Source of the DNA: Clostridiales bacterium
GTDB taxonomy: Bacteria; Bacillota; Clostridia; Oscillospirales; Oscillospiraceae
NCBI GenBank assembly: GCA_019418625.1
Contig: DYBL01000070.1
Coordinates: 1 to 27,727, forward strand
DNA: 27,727 nt
Direction of reading: 5' to 3'
Shown here: positions 7,612 through 15,706 of the stretch, piece after piece
Layout: each line of letters starts with the position of its first letter
How positions within the stretch are numbered: the first letter of the stretch is position 1
Position numbers and translations under genes: made by a program
Notes under the pieces: generated by a model
Told to the model about the DNA's origin: nothing
The model's input: the letters and a program-made list of their open reading frames with translations, nothing else
Databases searched by the model: none

Positions 7612-8433
7612 ATGAAAAAATACCTGCTCTATCCCACTGCGGCGCTGGTTGGCGGCGCAGCGGCCGCTGCGGTGCGCCTGGCGCAAAACCGCACCGGCTT
7701 TGAGGCCTCCACGGGCCTGCCGGTCCCGGGCAATCTCTGGGCACGCCTTCTGGTCGTCATTCTGGTACTTCTGGCCGCCGTGTTCTTCCTGCTCTCCCGC
7801 CGGCTCCCGCTGCGCGCAGATGACCCCTCCGCTGCTTTCAGCGAGGCTTTCTCCTCCACCAGTGTGGGGCTCGTGAGCGTGGCCATGGCCGGTGCTGCCC
7901 TCATCGGCGTGGCCGGCGCTTGGGAAACGGCAGCGGGAATGGGCCTTTTTTCCGACGGGACCGCCGTCCCTGACCGGCTGCATATGATCCTGGGCGTCAT
8001 GACCCTTCTGACCGCCGCCGCGCTCTTTCCCGCAGTGGCCGCCTGCCGCCGCTCCGGCGCCCATGAAGCCGCCGCCCCCGCTCCCCGGCAGCCCATTCAG
8101 GGCGCCTTCCTTCTGGCTCCCGTGGTCTTTTGCGTCATCCGCCTGGTGGTGACCTACCGGGAGGACTCCATCGACCCGTCTTTGAGTGCCTATTATGTGG
8201 AGCTGCTGGCCCTGGTATTTTTGACGCTCTCGTTTTACCGGCTCTCTTCCTTCGCCTTCTGCGCCGGACAGAGCCGCCGCTTCTTCCTCTACTCCATGGA
8301 GGCTGTCGTACTGTGCGCCGCTGTTTTGGCGGACCCTCTGCCCATCTATACCCGTCTGTATTTTGCCGGCAGCGCCCTGGCTCTGCTGGGCTTCGCGCTG
8401 CTGCGGCTGGATCGCATGCCCAAAAAAAGATGA
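7612..8433 (+). CDS. Multi-pass membrane protein of unknown function
   Basis: The protein is 273 aa when started at ATG 7612, which has an AGGAAAGGG box; the longer open frame back to 7444 runs through the promoter and is rejected. I see about seven hydrophobic segments (roughly residues 5-22, 43-62, 84-107, 122-142, 163-180, 196-215 and 223-262), with short Arg-rich loops between them and an RMPKKR tail. No family motif is recognised. It is monocistronic, divergent from spoIID and followed by a terminator, which gives no functional clue. Confidence 0.75.
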   Translation: MKKYLLYPTAALVGGAAAAAVRLAQNRTGFEASTGLPVPGNLWARLLVVILVLLAAVFFLLSRRLPLRADDPSAAFSEAFSSTSVGLVSVAMAGAALIGVAGAWETAAGMGLFSDGTAVPDRLHMILGVMTLLTAAALFPAVAACRRSGAHEAAAPAPRQPIQGAFLLAPVVFCVIRLVVTYREDSIDPSLSAYYVELLALVFLTLSFYRLSSFAFCAGQSRRFFLYSMEAVVLCAAVLADPLPIYTRLYFAGSALALLGFALLRLDRMPKKR

Positions 8434-8490
8434 CTTTCGACAGCTTACCACAAATCCCGACCCAATAAAAGTTTTTTCGGTGAACGATGC

Positions 8491-8532
8491 AAAAAGGAAA
8501 CAGGGCCAGCCTGCAGGCTGGCCCTGTTTCCT
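8491..8532. terminator. Terminator hairpin between convergent genes
   Basis: A perfect 17-bp stem (8495-8511 with 8516-8532) and loop TGCA. On the minus strand it is followed by TTTTT, so it best serves tadA; on the plus strand the tail is weak (attgtttt), but it may also stop the membrane-protein transcript. Confidence 0.8.
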
Positions 8533-8631
8533 ATTGTTTTGGAAGATTGGATGAAAAGAAGTTTTGTCTCTTGCAAGTATTACGATACAAGAGAGTTGTT
8601 AACCAAACCAGCAGGAATTGTTACAAAAATC

Positions 8632-9102
8632 TTAAATCCTATTCTTTTCCCCTGTCCGCAGGCTGGAAAAAAAATCCGACAGCACCTGACGGCACTCCTG
8701 GGCCAGGATGCCTCCCACCAGCGCCGGCCGATTGGCAAAATCCTCCATATACAAATTGGTCACGCCGCCGCAGGCCCCCATGGCCGCGTCCCGGGCACCG
8801 TACCATACCCGGGAGATCCGGGCGTTGAGGATGGCCCCGGCACACATGGGACACGGCTCCAGTGTCACATAAAGCTCACATCCGTCCAGCCGCCAGGAGC
8901 CCAGGGCCTCATTGGCCTGGGCGATGGCCTCCATCTCCGCGTGGGAGGCGGTGGAGCGCTTCTCCTCCCGCCGGTTGCGGCCCCGGCCCACCACCTGGCC
9001 ATCCCGCACGATCACGCAGCCCACCGGCACCTCTCCCGCCGCCGCTGCCTCCCGGGCCAGCTCCAACGCCAACTTCATATAGCGCTCCCGCTCGTCCATC
9101 AT
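8632..9102 (-). CDS. tadA: tRNA-specific adenosine deaminase TadA
   Basis: The protein is 156 aa from the first of two adjacent ATG codons at 9102, six bases after ACGGAGGA; an upstream ATG at 9135 lacks such a box. It has the zinc-deaminase motifs: His54-Ala-Glu56 in ASHAEMEAI and Cys84-x2-Cys87 in LEPCPMCAGA. The conserved VPVGCVIV and SRVWYGA segments of TadA are also present. It converts A34 to inosine in tRNA-Arg(ACG). It is a single gene, divergent from the yaaL-bofA pair with 77 bp between them. Confidence 0.93.
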   Translation of the reverse strand: MMDERERYMKLALELAREAAAAGEVPVGCVIVRDGQVVGRGRNRREEKRSTASHAEMEAIAQANEALGSWRLDGCELYVTLEPCPMCAGAILNARISRVWYGARDAAMGACGGVTNLYMEDFANRPALVGGILAQECRQVLSDFFSSLRTGEKNRI

Positions 9103-9179
9103 GTTTTTCCTCCGTTCTGGCATGAAACATGGCATATTTGTCCAAACTTACCGTAGAAATGAAATCAGGAGGGACTGCC

Positions 9180-9443
9180 ATGAAATCCGTTCTCAATTCC
9201 AAAAAGCATCCCGCCGACCCGGAGCTGCTCCTGCTCAAGGCGGAGCTGCGGGCGGCCCAGGGGGAGCTATCCTTCGCCTACCGGCAATTCGATCAGGCCC
9301 TTGCCCCGGAGCTGATCGACTGCTGCATCTATGAGATCAACGCTGCCAAGGCCCGCTGCGACTACCTGATCCGCGCCATCAAGGAGCGCTGTCCCGGTGC
9401 TGCGGCCGCAGCCGTGATAGAGGAGAGCCGCGCATGGACCTGA
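9180..9443 (+). CDS. yaaL: YaaL/DUF2508 family protein
   Basis: An 87-aa helical protein from ATG 9180, with TCAGGAGGGA just upstream (the start at 9129 is rejected). It has the DUF2508 layout: an N-terminal LLLLKAELRAAQGELSFAYRQFDQALAPELIDCCIYEINAAKARCDYLI-type run (aa 17-62), predicted all-helical. In Bacillus yaaL sits directly before bofA, exactly as here, and the ends overlap by 10 bp, which supports the assignment. Function unknown. Confidence 0.82.
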   Translation: MKSVLNSKKHPADPELLLLKAELRAAQGELSFAYRQFDQALAPELIDCCIYEINAAKARCDYLIRAIKERCPGAAAAAVIEESRAWT

Positions 9444-9697
9444 ATCAAAAAATCCTGGCCGCCCTTCTGGGCGGCTTCTTCCTCATCGCCCTGATCCGGG
9501 TGTTCCGCTCGCCGCTGCGGCTGGCACTGCGGCTGCTTTTCAACACCGCCCTGGGCTTTGCGGCGCTGTGGGGCCTGCAGATGACCGCCGGCATCACAGG
9601 CTTTGCCCTGGGGCTGAACCTGTGGAACGCCCTGGTCATCGGGGTTTTGGGCCTGCCGGGCCTGGGGCTTTTGCTCCTGGTCCAGTGGGTACTCTAG
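9434..9697 (+). CDS. bofA: Pro-sigma-K processing inhibitor BofA family protein
   Basis: The protein has 87 aa with three hydrophobic segments and the BofA-type end GLPGLGLLLLVQWVL. The LNLWNALVIGVLGLPG segment matches the family core. In Bacillus BofA holds the SpoIVFB protease inactive in the forespore outer membrane until sigma-K is needed; in many Clostridia the gene persists with a less certain target. The ATG at 9434 overlaps the end of yaaL, with GAGAG as a weak box, so translation is probably coupled. Confidence 0.85.
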   Translation: MDLNQKILAALLGGFFLIALIRVFRSPLRLALRLLFNTALGFAALWGLQMTAGITGFALGLNLWNALVIGVLGLPGLGLLLLVQWVL

Positions 9698-9786
9698 TTT
9701 TGCAAAACTCGAAAGTAAGATTTCACGAGATATCGAGAGATATCAAGAGAAAATCAAAGATATACATACGCTAAATGAAATTGCTG

Positions 9787-9816
9787 TTGACAGATTCCGA
9801 TGCCGTGTGCTATAAC
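9787..9816 (+). promoter_or_regulatory. Sigma-A promoter of the rplM-rpsI operon
   Basis: A perfect TTGACA (9787-9792), an 18-bp spacer and TATAAC (9811-9816). It is 75 bases before the rplM start and separated from bofA by about 90 bp of AT-rich sequence. Confidence 0.85.
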
Positions 9817-9823
9817 TAAACAT

Positions 9824-9891
9824 GCTCCGATTTTAACGCGGAGCTCTTGATTTGTAAAGCAATGCAAATATATATGTACGGAGGAAACACC
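9824..9891 (+). ncRNA. Candidate ribosomal protein L13 leader
   Basis: The 70-base leader of rplM can fold into a stem GCTCCG/CGGAGC (9824-9829 with 9839-9844) and a weaker ATTTG/CAAAT stem before the GGAGG box. Firmicutes often carry an autoregulatory L13 leader at this place; I infer it from position and fold, not from a matched consensus. Confidence 0.35.
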
Positions 9892-10323
9892 ATGTCCACT
9901 TTTATGGCAAACAAGGCCAACATCGAGCGTAAGTGGTACATCCTGGACGCTGCCGGCAAGCCCCTGGGCAAGACCGCTGTCCGGGCTGCCGACCTGCTGC
10001 GCGGCAAGACCAAGCCCACCTACACTCCCCACGCCGACTGCGGCGACAACGTCATCATCATCAACGCCGGCAAGGCTGTCCTCACCGGCAACAAGGGCAC
10101 CCAGAAGTTCTACCGCACCCACTCCGGTTGGGTCGGCGGCCTGAAGGAGACTCCCTACCGCATCCTGATGCAGGAGAAGCCCGAAGTTGCCATGCGTGTG
10201 GCCATCCGCGGCATGATGCCCCGGAACACCGTCTCCAAGGATTCTCTCAAGCGCCTGCATATCTACGCTGACGCGAACTATGAGCAGCAGGCCCAGAAGC
10301 CCGTCGCTCTGGACGTAGAATAA
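9892..10323 (+). CDS. rplM: 50S ribosomal protein L13
   Basis: The protein is 143 aa, the usual bacterial length, from ATG 9892 after ACGGAGGAAAC. Recognisable conserved segments are WYILDAAGKPLGKTA, LLRGKTKPTYTPHADCGD, GNKGTQKFYRTHSGWVGG and the GMMPRNTVSK stretch. L13 binds 23S rRNA early in large-subunit assembly. It is followed 14 bp later by rpsI, the standard pair. An in-frame upstream ATG at 9847 lies in the leader and is rejected. Confidence 0.97.
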   Translation: MSTFMANKANIERKWYILDAAGKPLGKTAVRAADLLRGKTKPTYTPHADCGDNVIIINAGKAVLTGNKGTQKFYRTHSGWVGGLKETPYRILMQEKPEVAMRVAIRGMMPRNTVSKDSLKRLHIYADANYEQQAQKPVALDVE

Positions 10324-10337
10324 GGAGGAGTAAGAGA

Positions 10338-10742
10338 ATGTATCAGTCTAAGAAGCCCTATCTGTATGGCACCGGCCGCCGGAAGTCCTCCGTGGCCCGC
10401 GTCCATCTGTTCCCCAATGGTACCGGCGCCATCACCATCAACGGCCGTGACATCGACGATTACTTCGGTCTGGACACCCTGAAGATGGTGGTCCGTCAGC
10501 CCCTGGAGCTGACCGGCAACACCGGCAAGATGGATATCGTTGCCACCGTCACCGGCGGCGGCGTGTCCGGCCAGGCCGGCGCTCTGCGTCACGGCATCTC
10601 CCGCGCCCTGCTGCTGGCCAGCGAGGACAACCGCGCCATCCTGAAGAAGGCCGGTTTCCTGACCCGCGATCCTCGTATGAAGGAGCGCAAGAAGTACGGT
10701 CTGAAGGCCGCCCGTCGTGCTCCCCAGTTCTCCAAGCGCTGA
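10338..10742 (+). CDS. rpsI: 30S ribosomal protein S9
   Basis: The protein has 134 aa. It opens with YLYGTGRRKSSVARVHLFPG-type sequence, has the central TGGGVSGQAGALRHGISRALL segment and ends in the basic ERKKYGLKAARRAPQFSKR tail, whose last residues reach the P-site tRNA. The start at 10338 follows AAGGAGGAG. It is co-transcribed with rplM and closed by a terminator. Confidence 0.97.
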   Translation: MYQSKKPYLYGTGRRKSSVARVHLFPNGTGAITINGRDIDDYFGLDTLKMVVRQPLELTGNTGKMDIVATVTGGGVSGQAGALRHGISRALLLASEDNRAILKKAGFLTRDPRMKERKKYGLKAARRAPQFSKR

Positions 10743-10761
10743 TTTTTCGATCAGTTTTTTC

Positions 10762-10794
10762 AACAGGCCGCCCGAATGGGCGGTCTGTTTTTTT
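10762..10794 (+). terminator. Terminator of the rplM-rpsI operon
   Basis: A 12-bp stem (10762-10773 with 10778-10789, one G-T pair), loop GAAT, then a T-run to 10794. Confidence 0.88.
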
Positions 10795-10851
10795 GCTGCG
10801 TCCGCCCCCCGCTTTTATCCGGCCAAGGCCCAACGCTCCTCTTTCGGCGTC

Positions 10852-10883
10852 AAAAAGCCCGCGTGCCAAGGCACGCGGGCTTT
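10852..10883 (-). terminator. Terminator of the zinc-ribbon/CDF operon
   Basis: A stem of about 14 bp (around 10854-10867 with 10870-10883) with five T on the minus-strand exit side, just downstream of the CDF transporter stop. Confidence 0.87.
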
Positions 10884-10890
10884 GCTCATC

Positions 10891-12048
10891 TTATGTATAG
10901 GATTTTTCCACATTCACCACGGCGTAATAATTGCCGTCCAGCGTACGCACGGCGGTTTTGATCTTGCGCTCCACCTCCTCGTCGCTGAGACGGAACTTGA
11001 ACGGCACCACCGCGTCAAAGATCAGATTCGTGTGGGTGGGGCCGGTCACCATGCGGAAATCATGGATGTTGATGTCATCATCGATGCAGTGGATCAAGGC
11101 AGCTACCCGCTCTCGGGTCTCTTCCGTAATGCCGTCGTCGGTGACGATGGGGTCCATGTGGATGACGGCCTCGCAGCCCAGCTGCTCCCGCAGCTCCTTT
11201 TCCACGTTGTCGATCTCGTCATGGAGCTCCAGCACGTTTTCGGAGGCGGACACCTCCGCATGCAGAGAGATCATCACCCGGCCGGGTCCGTAGTCGTGGA
11301 CGATCAGATCGTGGATGCCCAGGATGCCCTTATGGGCCATGACCAGCTGGCGGATCTGCTCTACAAACTCGTGAGCCGGCGGCGTGCCCAGCAGCGGATC
11401 CATGGTTTCCTTGGCAGCCCGGATGCCGGACCACAAAATGAACACGGCCACCAGAATGCCGCACCATCCATCGATGTACAGATCCGTGAACCGGCCCACC
11501 AGCGTGGCGGCCAGCACCGCCGTAGTGGCCACGCTGTCGCTGAGGGAGTCCATGGCGGTAGCCTCCATGGCCGGAGACTCCAGCCGCCTTCCCAGACGGC
11601 GGTTATAGTAAAACATGTAGAGCTTCACCGCAATGGACGCACACAGGATCACGATGACCAGTCCGCTGGAATCCACCGGCTCCGGGTGCAGGATCTTCTC
11701 CACGGAGGACTTTGCCAGTTCAACGCCCATGAGCAGGATGAGGAGCGACACTGCAAGGCCCGACAGGTACTCGATCCGCCCATGTCCGAACGGATGGTCG
11801 GAGTCCGGCTTCTGGCCCGCCAGCTGGAAACCCAGCAGCGTGACAAAGGACGAGCCCGCGTCCGAGAGGTTGTTGAATGCGTCCGCCGTGATGGCGATGG
11901 AGCCGGAAAGCATACCGGCAAAAAACTTTCCCGCAAAGAGGAAAATATTCAGCGCGATACCCACCGCGCCGCAGAGGATGCCGTAGGCCTTGCGGGCCCC
12001 AGCGCCCTCCCGGTCCCGGATGAAAAGACGGGCAAGCAACGATACCAT
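10891..12048 (-). CDS. Cation diffusion facilitator family transporter, motifs of the Mn type
   Basis: The protein has 385 aa: six membrane segments in about 20-220 and a cytoplasmic metal-binding domain (about 225-300), longer than the common 300-aa CDF by a C-terminal extension ending VVNVEKSYT. The membrane metal site reads Asn59-x3-Asp63 in segment 2 (AFNNLSDAGSS) and Asp167-x3-Asp171 in segment 5 (AMDSLSDS). Zinc CDFs usually have His-x3-Asp in segment 5, while manganese exporters such as MntE have Asp-x3-Asp, so manganese efflux is the better guess. The HPFGHGRIEYLSGL loop is typical of the family. It starts four bases after the zinc-ribbon gene and is co-transcribed with it. Confidence 0.88.
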   Translation of the reverse strand: MVSLLARLFIRDREGAGARKAYGILCGAVGIALNIFLFAGKFFAGMLSGSIAITADAFNNLSDAGSSFVTLLGFQLAGQKPDSDHPFGHGRIEYLSGLAVSLLILLMGVELAKSSVEKILHPEPVDSSGLVIVILCASIAVKLYMFYYNRRLGRRLESPAMEATAMDSLSDSVATTAVLAATLVGRFTDLYIDGWCGILVAVFILWSGIRAAKETMDPLLGTPPAHEFVEQIRQLVMAHKGILGIHDLIVHDYGPGRVMISLHAEVSASENVLELHDEIDNVEKELREQLGCEAVIHMDPIVTDDGITEETRERVAALIHCIDDDINIHDFRMVTGPTHTNLIFDAVVPFKFRLSDEEVERKIKTAVRTLDGNYYAVVNVEKSYT

Positions 12049-12052
12049 ACGA

Positions 12053-12673
12053 TCACACCCGTTCCTTTCCGCCGGGGATCACCAGGCGCATGTGGCAGCA
12101 GAGGTCATCCAGGTCCCGGTCCGTAGCGGCGGGGATACGCAGCTTGGCGCCGCAGTCCCGGCAAATGAGGTCCACTGCCGAGCGGCGGATCTCCATACCG
12201 TAGCGGCTGCTGCCGCAGCCGCAGGTGATGCCCTTGTCCCGGGCGGCAATGTCCTTAAGCTCCGAGAGCACCTCGTACATGATGACATTGTCCACGAAGG
12301 CCTCCGGGCCCTCCTCCCCCTCCTGCCGCTTTTCTTTCTCCGCCAGGATAGAAAGCTCCCGCAGGTTCTTCTCCACAATGCCCTCCGGGCCGATGAAGCA
12401 GCAAAACTGCTTGGTCTTGGCGCAGCCCAGGGCCGTGGCCCCCTGCACCACCCGCTCCGGCAGGCAGACGGCCTCATGGGTCTGGCCGCAGATGCCGCAG
12501 GGCACATAGAGGTGATACTTCTCCCCGTCGAAGGTCACTTTCAGTGCGGATTTGCCGCACTCACACTCCACCTCCGCGTTGGACGCCTCCAGGGCAAATA
12601 CAGAGCGGGCCCCCATGACGGTCTTTCCGCAGGCGGGGCACAGATATCCAAATGTACGCATTTCCTCGCTCAT
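12053..12673 (-). CDS. Multi-zinc-ribbon protein of unknown function
   Basis: The protein is 206 aa from ATG 12673, preceded by AGAGGTG; the longer frame from 12709 is less likely. It has five Cys-pair knuckles: CPAC (12-15), CECG (about 37-39), CGIC (about 59-62), CGCG (about 145) and CRDCG (about 175), with a Glu/Lys-rich helical middle (about 105-140). No named family is recognised. It is the first gene of an operon with the CDF transporter. A metal-binding or metal-sensing accessory role is a reasonable inference, but a nucleic-acid-binding or chaperone role cannot be excluded. Confidence 0.7.
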   Translation of the reverse strand: MSEEMRTFGYLCPACGKTVMGARSVFALEASNAEVECECGKSALKVTFDGEKYHLYVPCGICGQTHEAVCLPERVVQGATALGCAKTKQFCCFIGPEGIVEKNLRELSILAEKEKRQEGEEGPEAFVDNVIMYEVLSELKDIAARDKGITCGCGSSRYGMEIRRSAVDLICRDCGAKLRIPAATDRDLDDLCCHMRLVIPGGKERV

Positions 12674-12718
12674 GAACACACCTCTTCTGAAATTTCTTGA
12701 TTTTGTCATTAAGTTGTG

Positions 12719-12747
12719 ATTATACCACCGTTATCTTTCGTTGTACA
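12719..12747 (-). promoter_or_regulatory. Sigma-A promoter of the zinc-ribbon/CDF operon
   Basis: On the minus strand TGTACA (12742-12747), a 17-bp spacer and a perfect TATAAT (12719-12724), 46 bases upstream of the ATG. Confidence 0.7.
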
Positions 12748-12781
12748 GCGATTTTTGGAACATTAGGCCCAGCTAACCGCC

Positions 12782-12810
12782 TTGACAGCACCACGCTCCC
12801 AAGATATGAT
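12782..12810 (+). promoter_or_regulatory. Sigma-A promoter of the small membrane zinc-ribbon gene
   Basis: A perfect TTGACA (12782-12787), a 17-bp spacer and TATGAT (12805-12810), 24 bases before the ATG at 12834. The transcript leader is very short. Confidence 0.8.
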
Positions 12811-12833
12811 GAAATCAAAAAGGAGGCGATTCC

Positions 12834-13286
12834 ATGGGAGTGCTTCTGTTCTCGCTGGTCATCAACGTCATCGTCTGTGTCTTTTGCGTAAAGCTGGGCG
12901 AAGAAAAGGGGTACAGCGTGGCACTTTGCCTGCTGGCCGGCTTTTTCGGCGGCTTTCTGGCACTGGTCGTCATCTTGCTGCTGCCGGACCAAAGCCAATA
13001 CCAGCAGGAATTGATCCACGAAGCAAAAGCCCACCAGCAGGAAGTGGACGCTCTGAAGGCCCGCATCGCCCAGCTGGAGTCCCTGCAGTCGCCGCCTCGG
13101 CCGGAGGAGTCTGCCGCTCCGCCGGAGGATGGACCATGCGCCGTTTCCCCGGAGAGGGAGGGTGAGGCCGTGTTCCCCCGCCGTACGGACGATCTGATCG
13201 CCTGTCCCCGCTGCGGCAGGCGCCAGCGGGGCAACCGGAACTTCTGCTACTCCTGTGAGCTTCCCTTCCGGTATGAGGAACCGTAA
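12834..13286 (+). CDS. Small membrane protein with coiled coil and C-terminal zinc ribbon
   Basis: The protein has 150 aa. Two hydrophobic segments (about 3-20 and 30-51) are followed by a Gln/Glu/Ala-rich coiled coil (about 55-86), a Pro-rich linker and a zinc ribbon at the end, ACPRCGRRQRGNRNFCYSCELPF (two CxxC knuckles). The ATG at 12834 has AGGAGG eight bases before it. It has a strong promoter of its own and a terminator after it. The architecture resembles many uncharacterised Clostridial membrane zinc-ribbon proteins; no function is assigned. Confidence 0.78.
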   Translation: MGVLLFSLVINVIVCVFCVKLGEEKGYSVALCLLAGFFGGFLALVVILLLPDQSQYQQELIHEAKAHQQEVDALKARIAQLESLQSPPRPEESAAPPEDGPCAVSPEREGEAVFPRRTDDLIACPRCGRRQRGNRNFCYSCELPFRYEEP

Positions 13287-13315
13287 AAACAAAGGCAGGC
13301 GCTTTCATCCAGCAT

Positions 13316-13349
13316 AAAAGGCGGGTGCGCATCTGCGCACCCGCCTTTT
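13316..13349. terminator. Bidirectional terminator between convergent genes
   Basis: A perfect 15-bp stem (13316-13330 with 13335-13349), loop ATCT, with A-run and T-run ends. It serves the membrane zinc-ribbon gene and ftsH. Confidence 0.88.
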
Positions 13350-13357
13350 GTTTTGGT

Positions 13358-15187
13358 TCAGGCAGACCTCTTCCCGTTGAGGATCTCCATGAATTCCTCT
13401 CCGGTGATGGTCTCCTTTTCATAGAGGTATCTGGCCAGCTCATCCAGCTTCTCCCGGTTTTCCATGAGGATGGACGCGGCCTTTTCGTGCTGGCACTTCA
13501 CCACTTCCACCACCTGCCGGTCGATCTGGGTCTGGGTCTCCATGGAGCAGGCAAGAGAGCTGTCCCCGCCCAGGTACTGGTTGGTGACGGTCTCCATGGC
13601 CACCATGTCGAAATCACGGCTCATGCCATACCGGGTGATCATGGCCCGGGCCAGCTTGGTGGCCTGCTCGATGTCGTTGGAGGCGCCTGTGGAAACGGTG
13701 CCGAACACCACTTCCTCCGCCGCCCGGCCGCCGGTATAGGTGGCGATCTTGTTTTCGATCTCCTCCTTGGTCAGCAGGTAGTGGTTGCCCTCGTCCACCT
13801 GCATGGTGTAGCCCAGGGCGCCGGAGGTACGGGGGATGATGGTGATCTTCTGCACCGGCGCGGAGTGGGTCTGCATGGCGGCCACCAGGGCGTGCCCCGT
13901 TTCGTGGTAGGCCACCGTCCACTTCTCCTGGTCGGTGAGGATGGCGTTTTTCTTCTGGTAGCCGGCGATGACCACCTCGATGCTCTCCTCCAGGTCGGAT
14001 TGGGTGGCATAGCGCCGGCCGGCGCGCACCGCCCGCAGCGCCGCCTCATTGACGATATTGGCAAGCTCCGCGCCGGAGGCGCCGGAGGCCATACGGGCGA
14101 TCTTTCCGTAGTCCACATCCTCGGCCACCTTGATTTTTTTGGCGTGCACCCGCAAAATGGCCTCCCGTCCCTGCAGGTCCGGCAGCTCCACAGGCACCCG
14201 GCGGTCGAACCGTCCGGGGCGGGTCAGGGCCGGGTCCAGGGACTCCGGCCGGTTGGTGGCCGCCAGAATGATGACGCCCGTGTTGCCCTCAAAGCCGTCC
14301 ATCTCCGTGAGCAGCTGGTTGAGGGTCTGCTCCCGCTCGTCGTTGCCGCCGATCTGGCCATCCCGCTTTTTGCCGATGGCGTCGATCTCGTCGATAAAGA
14401 CGATACAGGGCGCCTTCTCCTTGGCCTGCTTGAAAAGGTCCCGCACCTTGGACGCGCCCATGCCCACGAACATCTCCACGAACTCCGAGCCGGACATGGA
14501 GAAAAACGGGACATTGGCCTCGCCGGCCACCGCTTTGGCCAGCATGGTCTTACCGGTGCCCGGCGGGCCCACCAGCAAAATGCCCTTGGGCATGGCGGCA
14601 CCGATCTCCCGGTATTTTTGAGGATCATGCAGGTAGTCCACGATCTCCTTGAGGCTCTCCTTGGCCTCGTCCTCCCCGGCCACATCGGAGAATTTGATGC
14701 CCTCGGAGGACTTCACGTAGATCTTGGCGCTGGATTTTCCAAGGCCGAAGGACATGGCATTGGCGCCGCCGGCCCGGTCCATGAGCTTTTTGGACATGAA
14801 CTGTCCGATGGCAATGAATATCACCATGGGCAGGATCCATGTCAGCAGGAAGGACAAAATCGGCGATTCCTGCCGGATCTCCTGCCCGTAAAACGGAATA
14901 CCGGCATCGTGGAGCCGCTGGGTCAGCTCAGGGTCGTCCACCATGGCCGTCTTGTAAATGGCCGTCTCCTCCTGGTTGGTAAAGAGGATGCGGTTTTCCT
15001 GCTCCTGCAGTTCCACCCGGCCGATCTGGCCGTTTTCCGTCATGGACATGAAAGTGCCGTAGTCCACCTCGATCACCTGTCCCTCCGCAAAGCGGGGCAG
15101 CGCCAGCAGGTTGAACAGCATCAGTACCAAAAGGATGATCCCGTAGTAGTAAAGCAGCGGCTTTTTCGGCCTTTTCACTTCATTCAT
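13358..15187 (-). CDS. ftsH: ATP-dependent zinc metalloprotease FtsH
   Basis: The protein is 609 aa from ATG 15187, which overlaps the end of the upstream coiled-coil gene by 8 bp. Two membrane segments (about 11-30 and 111-130) flank a short outer domain. The AAA module has Walker A GPPGTGKT (207-214), Walker B CIVFIDEIDAIG (261-272) and the second region of homology around RPGRFDRRV (323-331). The protease site is His428-Glu-x2-His432 in AYHETGHAL. It degrades membrane and short-lived cytosolic proteins as a hexamer. A longer start at 15220 is possible but has no better ribosome binding site. Confidence 0.96.
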   Translation of the reverse strand: MNEVKRPKKPLLYYYGIILLVLMLFNLLALPRFAEGQVIEVDYGTFMSMTENGQIGRVELQEQENRILFTNQEETAIYKTAMVDDPELTQRLHDAGIPFYGQEIRQESPILSFLLTWILPMVIFIAIGQFMSKKLMDRAGGANAMSFGLGKSSAKIYVKSSEGIKFSDVAGEDEAKESLKEIVDYLHDPQKYREIGAAMPKGILLVGPPGTGKTMLAKAVAGEANVPFFSMSGSEFVEMFVGMGASKVRDLFKQAKEKAPCIVFIDEIDAIGKKRDGQIGGNDEREQTLNQLLTEMDGFEGNTGVIILAATNRPESLDPALTRPGRFDRRVPVELPDLQGREAILRVHAKKIKVAEDVDYGKIARMASGASGAELANIVNEAALRAVRAGRRYATQSDLEESIEVVIAGYQKKNAILTDQEKWTVAYHETGHALVAAMQTHSAPVQKITIIPRTSGALGYTMQVDEGNHYLLTKEEIENKIATYTGGRAAEEVVFGTVSTGASNDIEQATKLARAMITRYGMSRDFDMVAMETVTNQYLGGDSSLACSMETQTQIDRQVVEVVKCQHEKAASILMENREKLDELARYLYEKETITGEEFMEILNGKRSA

Positions 15188-15617
15188 TGCATTCTTCCTC
15201 TCCTTTTTCCTGGAATGCATACACGTTTTTCTCCAGCTGCGCAGCGCTCAGCGCCGCCATCAGCGCGTAGCGCATGGTCTGGACTGCAAAATCCATGGCA
15301 TACTCGGCATACAAGGCCGCCGCCTCCGCCTGTCCCTCCGCGCCGGCTCCCGTCAAACGCTCCTGGAGGATCTGCTCCATTTTCCGCTCATATTCCCGAT
15401 GCAGGTCCGCCATCCGGGCCATGGCAGGCGAACGGCAGGTCCGGGCCGTGCGCTCCAGACGAGCCAGCTGCTCCTCATACTCCCGCCAGATCCGCTCCAG
15501 CTCCCGCTGTCCGTCTTTCCGGCCGTCCTCCAGGTGATGAAGGCCCCGCTGCAGCTGTCCGTATTCCCGTTCCAGCTCCTTCAGCTTTGCCGCAAACAGC
15601 CCGTTCGTTCTCTCCAT
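15180..15617 (-). CDS. Coiled-coil protein coupled to ftsH
   Basis: A 145-aa, mostly helical protein rich in Glu, Arg, Leu and Ala, with a long heptad-like stretch from about residue 10 to 85 and an Ala-rich end. The ATG at 15617 is chosen because AGAGAGGTGG precedes it; a GTG at 15626 is in frame. The stop overlaps the ftsH start, so the two are translated together. It has no membrane segment and no recognised family. It may be an FtsH adaptor or simply a neighbour. Confidence 0.68.
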   Translation of the reverse strand: MERTNGLFAAKLKELEREYGQLQRGLHHLEDGRKDGQRELERIWREYEEQLARLERTARTCRSPAMARMADLHREYERKMEQILQERLTGAGAEGQAEAAALYAEYAMDFAVQTMRYALMAALSAAQLEKNVYAFQEKGEEECNE

Positions 15618-15652
15618 GGCGCCCACCTCTCTTTCCGCGGTCCATGGCTTCT

Positions 15653-15688
15653 TTTATAGCAGGACAGGCCGGATTTGACCACTGTCAA
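15653..15688 (-). promoter_or_regulatory. Possible promoter with overlapping inverted repeat upstream of the ftsH operon
   Basis: On the minus strand TATAAA (15653-15658) follows TGGTCA (15676-15681) by 17 bp. The -35 box lies inside an inverted repeat TTGAC-4-GTCAA (15675-15688), a possible operator. One half matches a single CtsR half-site (GGTCAAA), but no second half-site follows. Confidence 0.4.
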
Positions 15689-15706
15689 TTCCGCCTCCCT
15701 GTATGG

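Noticed and set aside
15675..15688. CtsR operator for ftsH
   Set aside because: Only one GGTCAAA half-site is seen; the required tandem second half-site is absent.
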